Shown one piece after another: positions 9,760-18,246 of a stretch of DNA of 64,000 nucleotides. The notes beneath the pieces were generated by a model. It saw only the letters and a program-made list of their open reading frames with translations, ran no database searches and was not told the DNA's origin. A program made the translations under genes and the position numbers. Positions within the stretch are counted from its first letter, which is position 1, and each line of letters opens with the position of its first letter. Where the stretch lies: positions 113,163 to 177,162 of the forward strand of contig QHYK01000049.1 in assembly GCA_003224085.1 (NCBI GenBank). Direction: 5' to 3'. Source of the DNA: Acidobacteriota bacterium. GTDB taxonomy: Bacteria > Acidobacteriota > Terriglobia > Acidiferrales > UBA7541.

Positions 9760-10862
9760 GTAGCGCCTCAAGCATCGCCACGGAATCGGGTGTACCCGGT
9801 CCCATCCCCAAGACCATGCGCGCTGGCGTCTTCCGTGACAAGGGCATCGTGCGCGTCGAAGAAGTTCCTGTGCCCGAAGTTGGCGATGGCGAAGTGCTCA
9901 TCAAAGTTGCCGCCTGCGGTGTCTGCGGCACCGACATCAAGAAGATTTTCCATCGCTATGTCGAGCCGCCGCAAATCCTTGGCCACGAGCTTGCCGGCAC
10001 CGTCGTCGCAGTCGGCGTGGGGGTCACGCAATGGAAGCCCGGCGACCGCGTCATGAGCTTTCATCACACCCCTTGCGGCAAGTGCTTTTATTGCGACCGT
10101 CGCCTGTTCTCCCAATGCAAGCAATACAAAACCACTGGCCTGACCGCCGGTTTCACGCCCAACGGCGGCGGCTTCGCCGAATACGTCAAGGCCATGCCTT
10201 GGGTCGCCGAACGCGGCATCGTGGTGCTTCCGGATAGCGTTACCTTCGAAGAAGCCACGTTCATCGAGCCCATCAACACCATTCTGAAAGCCGTCCAAAA
10301 GGCTCGCGTCGCCGCCGGAGAAACGGTCCTTGTCATCGGCTGCGGTCCTATCGGCCTCCAGCTCCTCATGGTCGCGAAGCTCGCCGGTTCTCTTCTTTAC
10401 ACCAGCGACCCCATGGCCGTCCGCCGTGCCAAGAGTCTTACCCTGGGAGCGATTGAGTCGTTTGACCCCAGTGGTGGTAAGCTGGTGCAGGAGATAAAGG
10501 CCCGTACGGAGGGCCGGGGGGCTGATGCCGTTCTGGTGGCGGTGGCGCATCCCGCGGTGGTCGTGGAGGCGCTGGCTGCGGCGAGGCCCGGTGGGCGAGT
10601 CCTTTTGTTTGCCGCGAACGATCCTGTCACCAAGATCGAATTTCCTGCAGCCGCTGTGGGGATTGACGAAAAAGAAATCCTGGGCAGCTATAGCGCCGCC
10701 GTGGACATCCAACAGGCGGCGGCGGAATTGGTGCTCCACAAGAAGCTTCCAGTCATAGATATTGTGACGCACCGTTTTCCTCTGGATAGAATTCAAGAGG
10801 CCTTGGAGCTAGCGGCCCGGCCCACGGAGGAGTCACTCAAGGTTCTGATCACACACAAATGA
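9756..10862 (+). CDS. zinc-dependent MDR alcohol dehydrogenase, hopanoid operon
   Basis: 368 residues of the medium-chain dehydrogenase superfamily. The catalytic zinc ligands are visible in CGVCGTD and GHELAG, the structural-zinc lobe in CGKCFYC with a further Cys, and the NAD-binding GCGPIGLQL glycine motif in the middle. It overlaps hpnG and the following paralogous dehydrogenase by 4 bp at each side, so it is in the same transcription unit. Oxidation or reduction of a hopanoid side-chain or isoprenoid alcohol is plausible, but the substrate is unknown. Confidence 0.82.
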   Translation: MSSASSIATESGVPGPIPKTMRAGVFRDKGIVRVEEVPVPEVGDGEVLIKVAACGVCGTDIKKIFHRYVEPPQILGHELAGTVVAVGVGVTQWKPGDRVMSFHHTPCGKCFYCDRRLFSQCKQYKTTGLTAGFTPNGGGFAEYVKAMPWVAERGIVVLPDSVTFEEATFIEPINTILKAVQKARVAAGETVLVIGCGPIGLQLLMVAKLAGSLLYTSDPMAVRRAKSLTLGAIESFDPSGGKLVQEIKARTEGRGADAVLVAVAHPAVVVEALAAARPGGRVLLFAANDPVTKIEFPAAAVGIDEKEILGSYSAAVDIQQAAAELVLHKKLPVIDIVTHRFPLDRIQEALELAARPTEESLKVLITHK

Positions 10863-11971
10863 GGATCACCACCAAGAAGACGGAAATAGGCGAAGAATTG
10901 AAAACTGCTGCCACACGCGCCGCGGTTCCATCCAAAATGACCGCTGCCGTTCTCTACGGTAGCGAGGATCTTCGTATCGAAATGATCGACGTGCCTTCGC
11001 TGGCCGCCGGCGAAGTGCTTCTCCGCGTGCGCCTCGCGCTCACAGATGGCACCGATCTCAAAGTCTGGAAGCGCGGTTACCACGCCCGCATGATCCAGCC
11101 CCCGGCAGTTTTCGGCCATGAACTCGTCGGCGACATCGTCGCCTTTGGCAAGCGCGTTGACCCTCGATGGCGAATCGGCATGCGCGTGGTCGCGGCAAAT
11201 TCCGCGCCCTGTCTGCGCTGTTACCACTGTCGGCGTGGCCAGGAGAATCTTTGCGACGATTTGCTCTTCAACAACGGCGCCTATGCCGAATACATGCGTA
11301 TCCCCGGCCGCATCGCCGTGGAAAACATGCTCGAAGTGCCCCACTCCGTGGATGATCAAAGCGCTGCGCTTGCAGAGCCTCTTGCCTGCGTGCTTCGTGG
11401 CATCCACGAAATGGAGTTGCGCACCGGTGACACCGTTGCCGTGATTGGCTGCGGGCCAATTGGGCTGAAATTCGTGCGCATGCTTTCGCGGCGCGGGATC
11501 CGCGTTATCGCCGTTGCGCGCCGCACGGCGCCTCTCGACGTGGCTCAACGACTCGGCGCCGTCGACACCATCAACGTGAATGAGGTTGAAGACGTGGTTG
11601 CGGCGGTGAAGAATCTTACGGAAGATCAGCGCGGCCCGGACGCCGTGGTCGAAGCGGCCGGCAATCCCGCGACTTGGAGTCTGGCGCTGGCCATGGTGCG
11701 CCGCGGTGGCGTGGTGAATTTCTTCAGCGGGCTGCCTTCCGGCACCCACGTCGAAATCGAGCCTGCCGCTATTCACTATTCCGAAATCAAGCTCATCTCC
11801 ACGTTCCATCACACACCTCGCTTTTTCCGCGAAGCCCTGGAAGCCATTCGCCACGGGGACATTTCCGCGCATGACTTTGTCACCGAAGAAATTCGTCTGG
11901 CGGACTTGCCGCAGGCCTTCGAGCGCATGAAGACCCGCAGCGGCGAGATCAAGCTGGCCGTCCGGCCCTAG
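10859..11971 (+). CDS. second MDR dehydrogenase with Asp in place of the catalytic zinc Cys
   Basis: 370 residues, a paralogue of the preceding gene. The structural zinc lobe is intact (CLRCYHCRRGQENLC), as is the GHELVGD segment and the Rossmann motif GCGPIGLKF. Where the first enzyme has VCGTD, this one reads TDGTD, so the catalytic zinc Cys is Asp. This may alter metal binding or reflect a different subgroup. The start overlaps the previous stop. It is the last gene before a 60-bp gap and the hpnCD fusion. Confidence 0.8.
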   Translation: MRITTKKTEIGEELKTAATRAAVPSKMTAAVLYGSEDLRIEMIDVPSLAAGEVLLRVRLALTDGTDLKVWKRGYHARMIQPPAVFGHELVGDIVAFGKRVDPRWRIGMRVVAANSAPCLRCYHCRRGQENLCDDLLFNNGAYAEYMRIPGRIAVENMLEVPHSVDDQSAALAEPLACVLRGIHEMELRTGDTVAVIGCGPIGLKFVRMLSRRGIRVIAVARRTAPLDVAQRLGAVDTINVNEVEDVVAAVKNLTEDQRGPDAVVEAAGNPATWSLALAMVRRGGVVNFFSGLPSGTHVEIEPAAIHYSEIKLISTFHHTPRFFREALEAIRHGDISAHDFVTEEIRLADLPQAFERMKTRSGEIKLAVRP

Positions 11972-12000
11972 TTTGCACGTGCACACCGTGCCCACCCGCC

Positions 12001-12021
12001 ATTCCGAGCGAAGCGAGGAAT
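12001..12021. repeat. short imperfect palindrome of the GAGCGAAGCGAGGAA type
   Basis: ATTCC-GAGCGAAGCGA-GGAAT forms a small hairpin in the gap before hpnCD. Similar sequences recur between genes in several soil bacteria; only one copy was noticed in this window. It also supplies GAGGAA, which could act as a distant ribosome-binding site for the next gene. Confidence 0.35.
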
Positions 12022-12031
12022 CTCCCTTCTA

Positions 12032-13984
12032 ATGCTTGTTCCTGGCGAACTCGAAATCATGCGTAACGCGCCAACAGCCGGCTGCTCGCCGCAGTCCGCG
12101 CAAGAGTACACTCGCTGGCTCGCCACCCACCATTACGAAAACTTTAACGTGGTCTCATGGCTTCTCCCCAAGTCCCTTCATCAGCATTTCCATAACGTCT
12201 ACGCTTACTGCCGCTGGGCCGACGATCTCGGCGACGAAGTGCCCGATCCTATGCGGGCGCTTCAGCTTCTCGATTGGTGGGAGCGCGAACTCGATCTTTG
12301 CTACGGAGGCAAGCCATCTCATCCAGTGTTTGTCGCACTGCGCCAAACCGTTCTCGCCAAAGACATCCCTAAGCAGCCCTTCGCTGATCTGCTAAAAGCG
12401 TTTCGCCAGGATCAAACCAGGAAACGCTATCCGGATTGGGGCTCGGTTCTCGGTTACTGCGTCTATTCTGCCAACCCTGTCGGCCGCCTGGTTCTCTGCC
12501 TTTGTGGCTATCGCGACCATCAACGTCAGCGCCTTTCCGACGCCACCTGCACCGCCTTGCAGCTTGCAAATTTTTGGCAGGACGTTTCGCGCGACCTCGA
12601 CAAAGGCCGCATCTACATTCCGCTCGATGCTGCTGCCGCTCAGGGGCTTACCGAGAACGATATCGTCGAGCGCCGCTTTGACGACCGCTACGTGCGCTTG
12701 ATGCGGGATCTCATTGCTCGCACGCGCGCTCTTTTTGCCGAGGGCTTGCCTCTCGCGAAAATCGTCGACAAGCGCCTCAGCGTTGACCTGGAAATGTTCA
12801 GCGGCGGCGGCCTCGCCGTTCTCGACGCCATTGAAGCCATGGGCTATAACACGCTTCACAAGCGCCCTGCTATCAGCAAAATCAAACAAGCTCGCCTGCT
12901 CGGCCGCACTCTGCTCAAAAACCTTGTTATTCGTGGTTCTCGGTCAGCGACAATTTCATCCATGCCTTCGGTAGCAGGAGCGCCGCATGCTGCGCCAGAC
13001 TTGGCGACAACGGTTGCCGAATCCTACGACCACTGTCATCACATCGCGCGCGCCTCGAATAGCAACTTCTATTACGCATTTTTCCTCCTGCCGAAGCCCA
13101 AGCGCGATGCCCTCGCTGCTCTTTATGCCTTCATGCGTCTCATCGATGATGTTTCCGACGAAGGCCAGGACCTGGCGGCCAAGCAGCGTGGTCTCGCCCG
13201 CTGGCGCACAGCTCTCGACCAAGCCATCACGGGACAAGAGCAAGTCCTCGACGGAAATGCCGCCGTGGCTTCTGCCGCCGCCGCTTTGGCGGGCGCTAGG
13301 CATGTCCTGCCCGCACTGGTTGACGCGATGCGGCGTTACAACATGCCCGCGCGCTATCTCCACGATCTCATCAGCGGCGCCGAAATGGACCTCACCGTTC
13401 GCCGTTATCCGACCTTCGACCGTCTCCGCGAATACTGTTATCGCGTGGCCGGAACAGTAGGTCTGACCTGCACGCACGTGTTCGGTTTTAGTGACGCCCG
13501 CGCCCTCGATCTTGCCGAAAAACTCGGCCTCGCCTTCCAACTCACCAACATCATTCGTGATGTCCATGAAGACTTCAAACTCGGCCGCGTCTACCTTCCC
13601 GAAGAAGACCTGGCGCGCTACGGGGTTTCGCCCGAAGATTTTGGGCGCAAAGGAGCCACCCTCGGAATTCGCGAGTTGCTTTGCTTCGAGGCCGACCGCT
13701 CCTGGCAACTTTACGAGGAAGGCTCGGCCTTGCTCGCCCTGGTTGAACCGGATAGTCGAAGCGCTCTGTGGCTTCTCGTGCATACGTACAGCGCACTACT
13801 CGGCCGAGTCGAGGCGCTCGATTTCGCCGTCTTCAGCGAAAAAATCCGTCTCTCCAAAGCGGAAAAGATGGTATTCATGGCCCAGGCCCGTTTCGGCCAC
13901 CACACGGAAGAGAACATTCTTGAAAAGCGTGATCGTGATCGGCGGCGGGCTGGCGGGGCTGGCAGCCGGCGTCGCGCTGGCTGA
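12032..13984 (+). CDS. hpnCD: HpnC-HpnD fusion: presqualene diphosphate synthase joined to HpnC
   Basis: A single 650-residue open frame holds two trans-isoprenyl synthase domains. The first (about residues 20-300) is HpnC-like, with DDLGDE at 64-69 and a second Asp motif in FWQDVSRDLDKGR near 183. The second (about 335-635) is HpnD-like, with DDVSDE near 371 and RDVHEDFKLGR near 509. Both active sites look intact. HpnD makes presqualene diphosphate from farnesyl diphosphate and HpnC converts it to hydroxysqualene; in other hopanoid bacteria they are usually separate genes. The start is ATG 12032 or 12059. The 3' end overlaps hpnE by 65 bp in another frame, encoding an Arg/Gly-rich tail. Confidence 0.9.
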   Translation: MLVPGELEIMRNAPTAGCSPQSAQEYTRWLATHHYENFNVVSWLLPKSLHQHFHNVYAYCRWADDLGDEVPDPMRALQLLDWWERELDLCYGGKPSHPVFVALRQTVLAKDIPKQPFADLLKAFRQDQTRKRYPDWGSVLGYCVYSANPVGRLVLCLCGYRDHQRQRLSDATCTALQLANFWQDVSRDLDKGRIYIPLDAAAAQGLTENDIVERRFDDRYVRLMRDLIARTRALFAEGLPLAKIVDKRLSVDLEMFSGGGLAVLDAIEAMGYNTLHKRPAISKIKQARLLGRTLLKNLVIRGSRSATISSMPSVAGAPHAAPDLATTVAESYDHCHHIARASNSNFYYAFFLLPKPKRDALAALYAFMRLIDDVSDEGQDLAAKQRGLARWRTALDQAITGQEQVLDGNAAVASAAAALAGARHVLPALVDAMRRYNMPARYLHDLISGAEMDLTVRRYPTFDRLREYCYRVAGTVGLTCTHVFGFSDARALDLAEKLGLAFQLTNIIRDVHEDFKLGRVYLPEEDLARYGVSPEDFGRKGATLGIRELLCFEADRSWQLYEEGSALLALVEPDSRSALWLLVHTYSALLGRVEALDFAVFSEKIRLSKAEKMVFMAQARFGHHTEENILEKRDRDRRRAGGAGSRRRAG

Positions 13985-15416
13985 CTCAGCCTGGCGCGTT
14001 CGTCTATTCGAGCAGAGGCCCTTCCTCGGCGGCCGCGCGACCTCCTATGTGTTACCCGACGGCGAGCACGTCGATAATTGCCAGCACGTCACTCTCGGCT
14101 GCTGCACCAACCTCGAAGATTTTTACCGACGCGTTGGCGCGTCCAACAAAATCAAATTCTTCGACCGCCTCGCTTTCCTTGATCCTCAGGGCCGCCGCGG
14201 CGAAATAAGAGCAGGATCGCTTGTTGCTCCGTTTCATTTTGCTGGCTCTTTCGCTTCCTTTGCCCCGCTCACCTGGCTCGATAAACTTTCCATCGCTCGC
14301 GCTATGCTCAACGTCATTCAGCACGCGGGCGATCCGCCGGAGCTTCACGAACCGGGCGGGATCTCCATGCTCGAATGGCTTCGCCGCCGCGGGCAAAGCC
14401 AGGGCGCTATCGATCGCTTCTGGCGCGTCGTTCTCGTCAGCGCCCTCGACGAAGAACTCGACCGCACCGACGCACGCTTCGGCGTCGACGTTTTCTGGAA
14501 GGCCTTTCTTTCCAGCAGCACTGGCTATCGCATGGGCGTTCCCGCCGTTCCGCTTTCGAATCTCTACGACGGTTGCAAAGCGGAAATCGAGCGCCGCGGC
14601 GGGGAAGTCATATTGCGCTCACCTGTCCGCGGCTTGAAACTCGAAACTGGGCAGCTTGCTGGCGTGCGCTTCGACGAAAACCGCGAAGAATCCGCCGATG
14701 CCTACATTTTCGCGATCCCGCACATCGCCCTTGCGGAGCTGCTCCCCGAGAGCCTGAAGCAGGCGGATCCGGCCCTCGCGCATCTCGACAAAATCAAAAC
14801 CTCTCCCATCACCGGAGTTCACTTCTGGTTCGATCGCCAGGTGATGGACGAGCCCTTCCTCACGCTCCTGGACGCCGCCATCCAATGGATTTTCAACAAA
14901 ACTCTTCTTTATGAGCATCCTGAACAATCTCTAAGCTCTGTCTTTCCCAGCACGCCTGCGCAAGACGAACCAAAGAATGCCTCCTCCGTTTCTGCCGCTC
15001 GCCACTCCTCGCAATACCTTCAACTCGTCATCAGCGCCTCTTACGATCTGTTGCAAAAATCCCGCGAAGAAATCATCGACCTTTGCCTCGCCGAACTGAA
15101 GCATGCTCTTCCCAAAGCCCGTGATGCAAAACTGCTCAAAGCCACGGTCATCAAGGAAGCCGCCGCTACCTTTTCTCCCGAACCCGGCGTAGACCGCTGG
15201 CGTCCCTCGCAGACCACGAAAATCCCCGGCTTGTACCTTGCCGGCGACTGGACGCAAACTGGCTGGCCCGCCACCATGGAAGGCGCCGTCCGCAGCGGCT
15301 ACCTCGCCGCGGAAGCCCTTCTGCGCGCCTCCGGCGCGCCCAACGCCTTTCTCCAGCCCGATCTCGCCCCCGACGGCTTCATCGCAATGTGGTTGGGCAA
15401 TAGTCGTGTCAGCTGA
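13920..15416 (+). CDS. hpnE: hydroxysqualene dehydroxylase HpnE (FAD-dependent)
   Basis: About 498 residues. The N-terminus VIVIGGGLAGLAAG is the FAD Rossmann motif, followed by LGGRATSY, typical of the amine-oxidase/phytoene-desaturase superfamily, and ending with GLYLAGDWTQTGWPATMEGA, the C-terminal FAD-binding motif. HpnE completes squalene synthesis by reducing hydroxysqualene. I chose TTG 13920, with GGAAGAG seven bases upstream; GTG 13929 is an alternative. The gene starts inside the 3' end of hpnCD, so the two are probably coupled. It is the last gene of the operon. Confidence 0.9.
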   Translation: MKSVIVIGGGLAGLAAGVALADSAWRVRLFEQRPFLGGRATSYVLPDGEHVDNCQHVTLGCCTNLEDFYRRVGASNKIKFFDRLAFLDPQGRRGEIRAGSLVAPFHFAGSFASFAPLTWLDKLSIARAMLNVIQHAGDPPELHEPGGISMLEWLRRRGQSQGAIDRFWRVVLVSALDEELDRTDARFGVDVFWKAFLSSSTGYRMGVPAVPLSNLYDGCKAEIERRGGEVILRSPVRGLKLETGQLAGVRFDENREESADAYIFAIPHIALAELLPESLKQADPALAHLDKIKTSPITGVHFWFDRQVMDEPFLTLLDAAIQWIFNKTLLYEHPEQSLSSVFPSTPAQDEPKNASSVSAARHSSQYLQLVISASYDLLQKSREEIIDLCLAELKHALPKARDAKLLKATVIKEAAATFSPEPGVDRWRPSQTTKIPGLYLAGDWTQTGWPATMEGAVRSGYLAAEALLRASGAPNAFLQPDLAPDGFIAMWLGNSRVS

Positions 15417-15453
15417 TCTCTGTTCTCTGATCGCTCGCTCCCCTACTCCCTTC

Positions 15454-15759
15454 TCAATGCTCCAAGCTCTCAAACCACCCAATGCTCCGCTCTCTCCGCG
15501 TCAATTTCTTTCCCGCCGCGTCTAACCTCTTGTATTGTGCGGCATGCTCTGCCATAAAGCTTTCGTACGCCTGCCGCGAGGCCCAAAAGTCCAAGGTCAG
15601 AAACATTGCAGGATGCTCGGGATCGTGCAATAATCGAGTCTGCTGGTGGTTCGAATCATTCCGAAACAATTTGGCCCAGTCCCCTCCGGGGCCATAGGCT
15701 TTCTGGAAACGTTTTTCACAGCCCGGCTTGACTTCGAACTCCCAGAGCGCTACAAACAT
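15454..15759 (-). CDS. small protein of the antibiotic-biosynthesis-monooxygenase-like (dimeric alpha/beta barrel) type
   Basis: 101 residues from ATG 15759, which has AGGAGA about ten bases upstream; a longer frame to 15858 has no family-like sequence. The ALWEFEVKPGCEKRFQKAYGPGGDWAKLF start, an FLTLDFWASRQAYESF strand-helix and a basic C-terminus match ABM-fold proteins of unknown role. It is convergent with hpnE, with a 37-bp gap, so it is not part of the operon. No catalytic residue assignment is possible. Confidence 0.6.
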   Translation of the reverse strand: MFVALWEFEVKPGCEKRFQKAYGPGGDWAKLFRNDSNHQQTRLLHDPEHPAMFLTLDFWASRQAYESFMAEHAAQYKRLDAAGKKLTRRERSIGWFESLEH

Positions 15760-15937
15760 AGAGGTCCCATCTCCTGCTCTCGGACGTACGTCACTCTGCA
15801 AAGCTAATTCAGGTAGGCATAGCGCGGTCCGGCCGAGTGTAGCAACCCGAATGGACACAAGCCAGTTGGCACACGATTGCCTTAAAGTTTAATTGTAGCC
15901 GTTGCAGTCCCGCCAGGACTGGCGGGCGGAGGCGTTT

Positions 15938-16411
15938 GTGGATCGCAAGTATAGTCATCGCGGTTACCGCGATTCGGAAAAGAGTGAGAAGCGCGAGCGC
16001 TCTCACGAAAAGAAGCCGCCATCCGGCGGACCCCGCGGCGCCGATCAATTCGGCCCTCGCACCCCGCGCATGGTCGGAACCGTCACTCGCGCCCGCTGTT
16101 CCAATTGTGGCGCCGTTCTCGCTCCAGGTTTTGATCCCAACGGCAAATGTCCCAAGTGTCAGTTCGAGCTCCATTGCTGCAAGCAGTGCCGATTTTTCGA
16201 CACTGGCGCGCAGTTCGAATGCACGCAGCCCATTCGCGAGCGTATCTCCCCCAAAGACGCCAAGAACAACTGCACCTTCTACGAATTTCGCATGACGGTC
16301 GAAAAAGACACCGCTCCTACTTCTTACGCCCAATCCACCGGTTCCATCGCGCCTGCGCCCCCGCGCTCCAGCGACGCCCGCCAGGCCTTCGAAGACCTGT
16401 TTAAAAAATAA
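15938..16411 (+). CDS. hypothetical protein with a zinc-ribbon-like Cys region
   Basis: 157 residues from GTG 15938, preceded by GGAGG five bases away; a stop codon in frame at 15896 rules out a far longer product. The N-terminal 45 residues are charged and probably disordered. The centre contains CSNCGAVL, CPKC and CCKQCRFF, enough Cys pairs for one or two zinc ribbons. The C-terminus is Pro/Ser-rich and ends in DARQAFEDLFKK. The composition suggests a DNA- or RNA-binding or adaptor protein, but no function is recognised. Confidence 0.65.
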   Translation: MDRKYSHRGYRDSEKSEKRERSHEKKPPSGGPRGADQFGPRTPRMVGTVTRARCSNCGAVLAPGFDPNGKCPKCQFELHCCKQCRFFDTGAQFECTQPIRERISPKDAKNNCTFYEFRMTVEKDTAPTSYAQSTGSIAPAPPRSSDARQAFEDLFKK

Positions 16412-16967
16412 TTGGGCATTACGGATTCTAAGGCGGCCCGCTTCGTTGGTCGGGTCCCAGCGCTCCCCTTTCGCAGGTATTACGTACGAGTCGCGGTACC
16501 TACAGAGGTCTCCGACCAGAAGGCCGCTCAGGCCAGCGAGGTGGCAAGTGCGGCTCCAAACACCGAAGGGCAACTTGCTAAGTTGGTAGGCGGTAGGACC
16601 CTCGAGCGGGCGCCCGCCGCCGCGGTGAAAGTCAGCAGCAATGAACAAGCGCCAAACAACACCGTCCTGCAAGCCAATCTTGCCGAGATGGGTAGGAATT
16701 TTGCTGCGGCGATCGACCCGGAGAACGATGTGGACGATTTCAAGTTTACCGCGATCCGAAGAACAGGCGGGGCATCGTGGCAGTGCATCTCGAAAAGCAG
16801 TCTCCAACACTGCGCTCTGTTGTCCGCGTGGATAAAGAGGACAAATCCAATTTGCTTGGCTGGCAAGGACCCGGCGCGGAAGGAACCAACTGGGATTTTA
16901 CCTTTTCAGCGGAGACTGGCCTACACTTACTTTTCACTGCTATCCTCGTGCGTCAGGAGTCTCAACT
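16412..16967. other. 556-bp interval without a convincing gene
   Basis: The plus strand keeps one frame open from 16412, and a second frame offers a short stretch (from GTG 16777, ending at the stop beside 16970) reading VAVHLEKQSPTLRSVV and TNWDFTFSAETG, which could be the C-terminal end of a decayed protein. Neither has a clear ribosome site or family. I regard it as a possible frameshifted remnant or intergenic DNA. Confidence 0.3.
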
Positions 16968-18179
16968 ATGAAGCACTCGCGCCGCTGTTTTCTCGAAGCT
17001 GGCTTTGTTCTGCCCGCGGTCCTGCATTCTGCTCCAGAGCTTGCTACGACGCAGTCTCCTATAGCCGTCTCGCCGCAAGACTCCTCCTTCGATCCCTGGG
17101 TCGAAATTCATCGCGAAAACCTTCGCCACAACATCGCCGAAATCTCCCGCCGCGTTTCCGCGCGCCCCGTTCTCGCCGTCATCAAAAACAACGGCTATGG
17201 CACCGGCGTTGCCAACATCGCGCAGCTTCTTGAACCGCAGCCGGAAATCTTTGGCTTCGCCGTCGTCAAGCTTCACGAAGCCTTCTCCCTCCGCGACGCC
17301 GGCATTCGCAAGCCCATCCTTCTTCTCGGCCCCTTCGACGAGCAAAACCTTGCCGACGCTGTCGTGCGCGACATCCTTCCGATGGTCTACACGCCCCTCG
17401 GTCCCGCGCTCGACAAAATCGCCGCCAAAACACAAAAGCCCGTTCGGCTCCATATTTGCATGGACACGGGGATCGGCCGCGTCGGCGTGCCTTATCATCA
17501 AGCCGCTCCGCTCGTGCGCGATCTTTCCTCCCGCAAGTCCGTCCGCATCCAGGGCACCATGATGACCTTCACCGAAGATCCCGACTTCGATAAAGAACAG
17601 GTTGGTCGCTTCAGCGAAACCTGCTCCGCGCTCGAAAAAGAAGGCGTCGCCTTGGGCAAAAAGCATGCCGCTTCCAGCTCCAGTCTCTTTCTGCATCCCG
17701 ACGCTTTCCTCGACATGGTCCGCCCGGGCATGGCCATTTACGGCATCTACTCCGAAAACGAGTTTCGCCGCACCAACATTCTTGACCTTCGTCCCGCCAT
17801 CAGCCTCAAAGCCCGGGTCATCTACGTGAAAAAATTGCGCAAGGGGGACAGCGCCGGCTACAACCGCGCCTATATGGCTAAAGATGACGTCTGGGTCGCC
17901 ACGATTCCCGTTGGCCATGCTGACGGCTGGCCGCGGGTCGCCGCCAAAGGCGCAAAAGTCCGCGTCAACGGCGATCTTTATCCCGTCGTGGCCACGGTTT
18001 CCGCCAGCCATTGCATTGTCGAGATTGGCTCAGAAGAGAAACTCAAAATCGGCGACGTCGCCACATTTTTTGACGCTCAGCCCGGCTCCCGCCCGGAAGA
18101 TGTTTCCGAATCCTGCGGCGCCTCCGTCTACGACCTCACCATGCACCTCAATCCCTTGCTCCCCCGCCGCATCGTTTAA
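16968..18179 (+). CDS. Tat-exported alanine (broad-specificity) racemase
   Basis: 403 residues. The PLP-binding Lys lies in AVIKNNGYG (residue 73) and the second catalytic base in the AGYNRAY motif near residue 298, as in alanine racemases; MVRPGMAIYG is also typical. The N-terminus carries SRRCFLEAG followed by a hydrophobic stretch, a twin-arginine signal (SRRxFLx). Export by Tat fits a PLP enzyme that must fold in the cytoplasm. Periplasmic racemases make non-canonical D-amino acids in some bacteria; that role is an inference here. It is convergent with the serine hydrolase gene. Confidence 0.85.
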   Translation: MKHSRRCFLEAGFVLPAVLHSAPELATTQSPIAVSPQDSSFDPWVEIHRENLRHNIAEISRRVSARPVLAVIKNNGYGTGVANIAQLLEPQPEIFGFAVVKLHEAFSLRDAGIRKPILLLGPFDEQNLADAVVRDILPMVYTPLGPALDKIAAKTQKPVRLHICMDTGIGRVGVPYHQAAPLVRDLSSRKSVRIQGTMMTFTEDPDFDKEQVGRFSETCSALEKEGVALGKKHAASSSSLFLHPDAFLDMVRPGMAIYGIYSENEFRRTNILDLRPAISLKARVIYVKKLRKGDSAGYNRAYMAKDDVWVATIPVGHADGWPRVAAKGAKVRVNGDLYPVVATVSASHCIVEIGSEEKLKIGDVATFFDAQPGSRPEDVSESCGASVYDLTMHLNPLLPRRIV

Positions 18180-18197
18180 TGCCGCGTGAGTTCTTGT

Positions 18198-18221
18198 GGG
18201 GGCGCGCTTTAGCGCGTCCCC
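18198..18221. terminator. GC-rich hairpin between convergent genes
   Basis: GGGG-G-CGCGC, loop TTTA, GCGCG-T-CCCC: a 10-bp stem with one G-T pair and a tetraloop. It lies between the racemase stop and the convergent hydrolase stop and could end transcription in both directions, although neither side has a long T tract. Confidence 0.4.
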
Positions 18222-18246
18222 GAAGCTTTGCCAGCGCAGCAACTGC

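Noticed and set aside
15809..16810. 333-residue open frame on the minus strand
   Set aside because: It is the shadow of the zinc-ribbon-like protein and the gap after it. The composition is low in hydrophobic residues and shows no domain.
16962..18011. 349-residue open frame opposite the alanine racemase
   Set aside because: High-GC antisense shadow with Gly/Val/Asp-rich sequence; the plus-strand gene has clear motifs.
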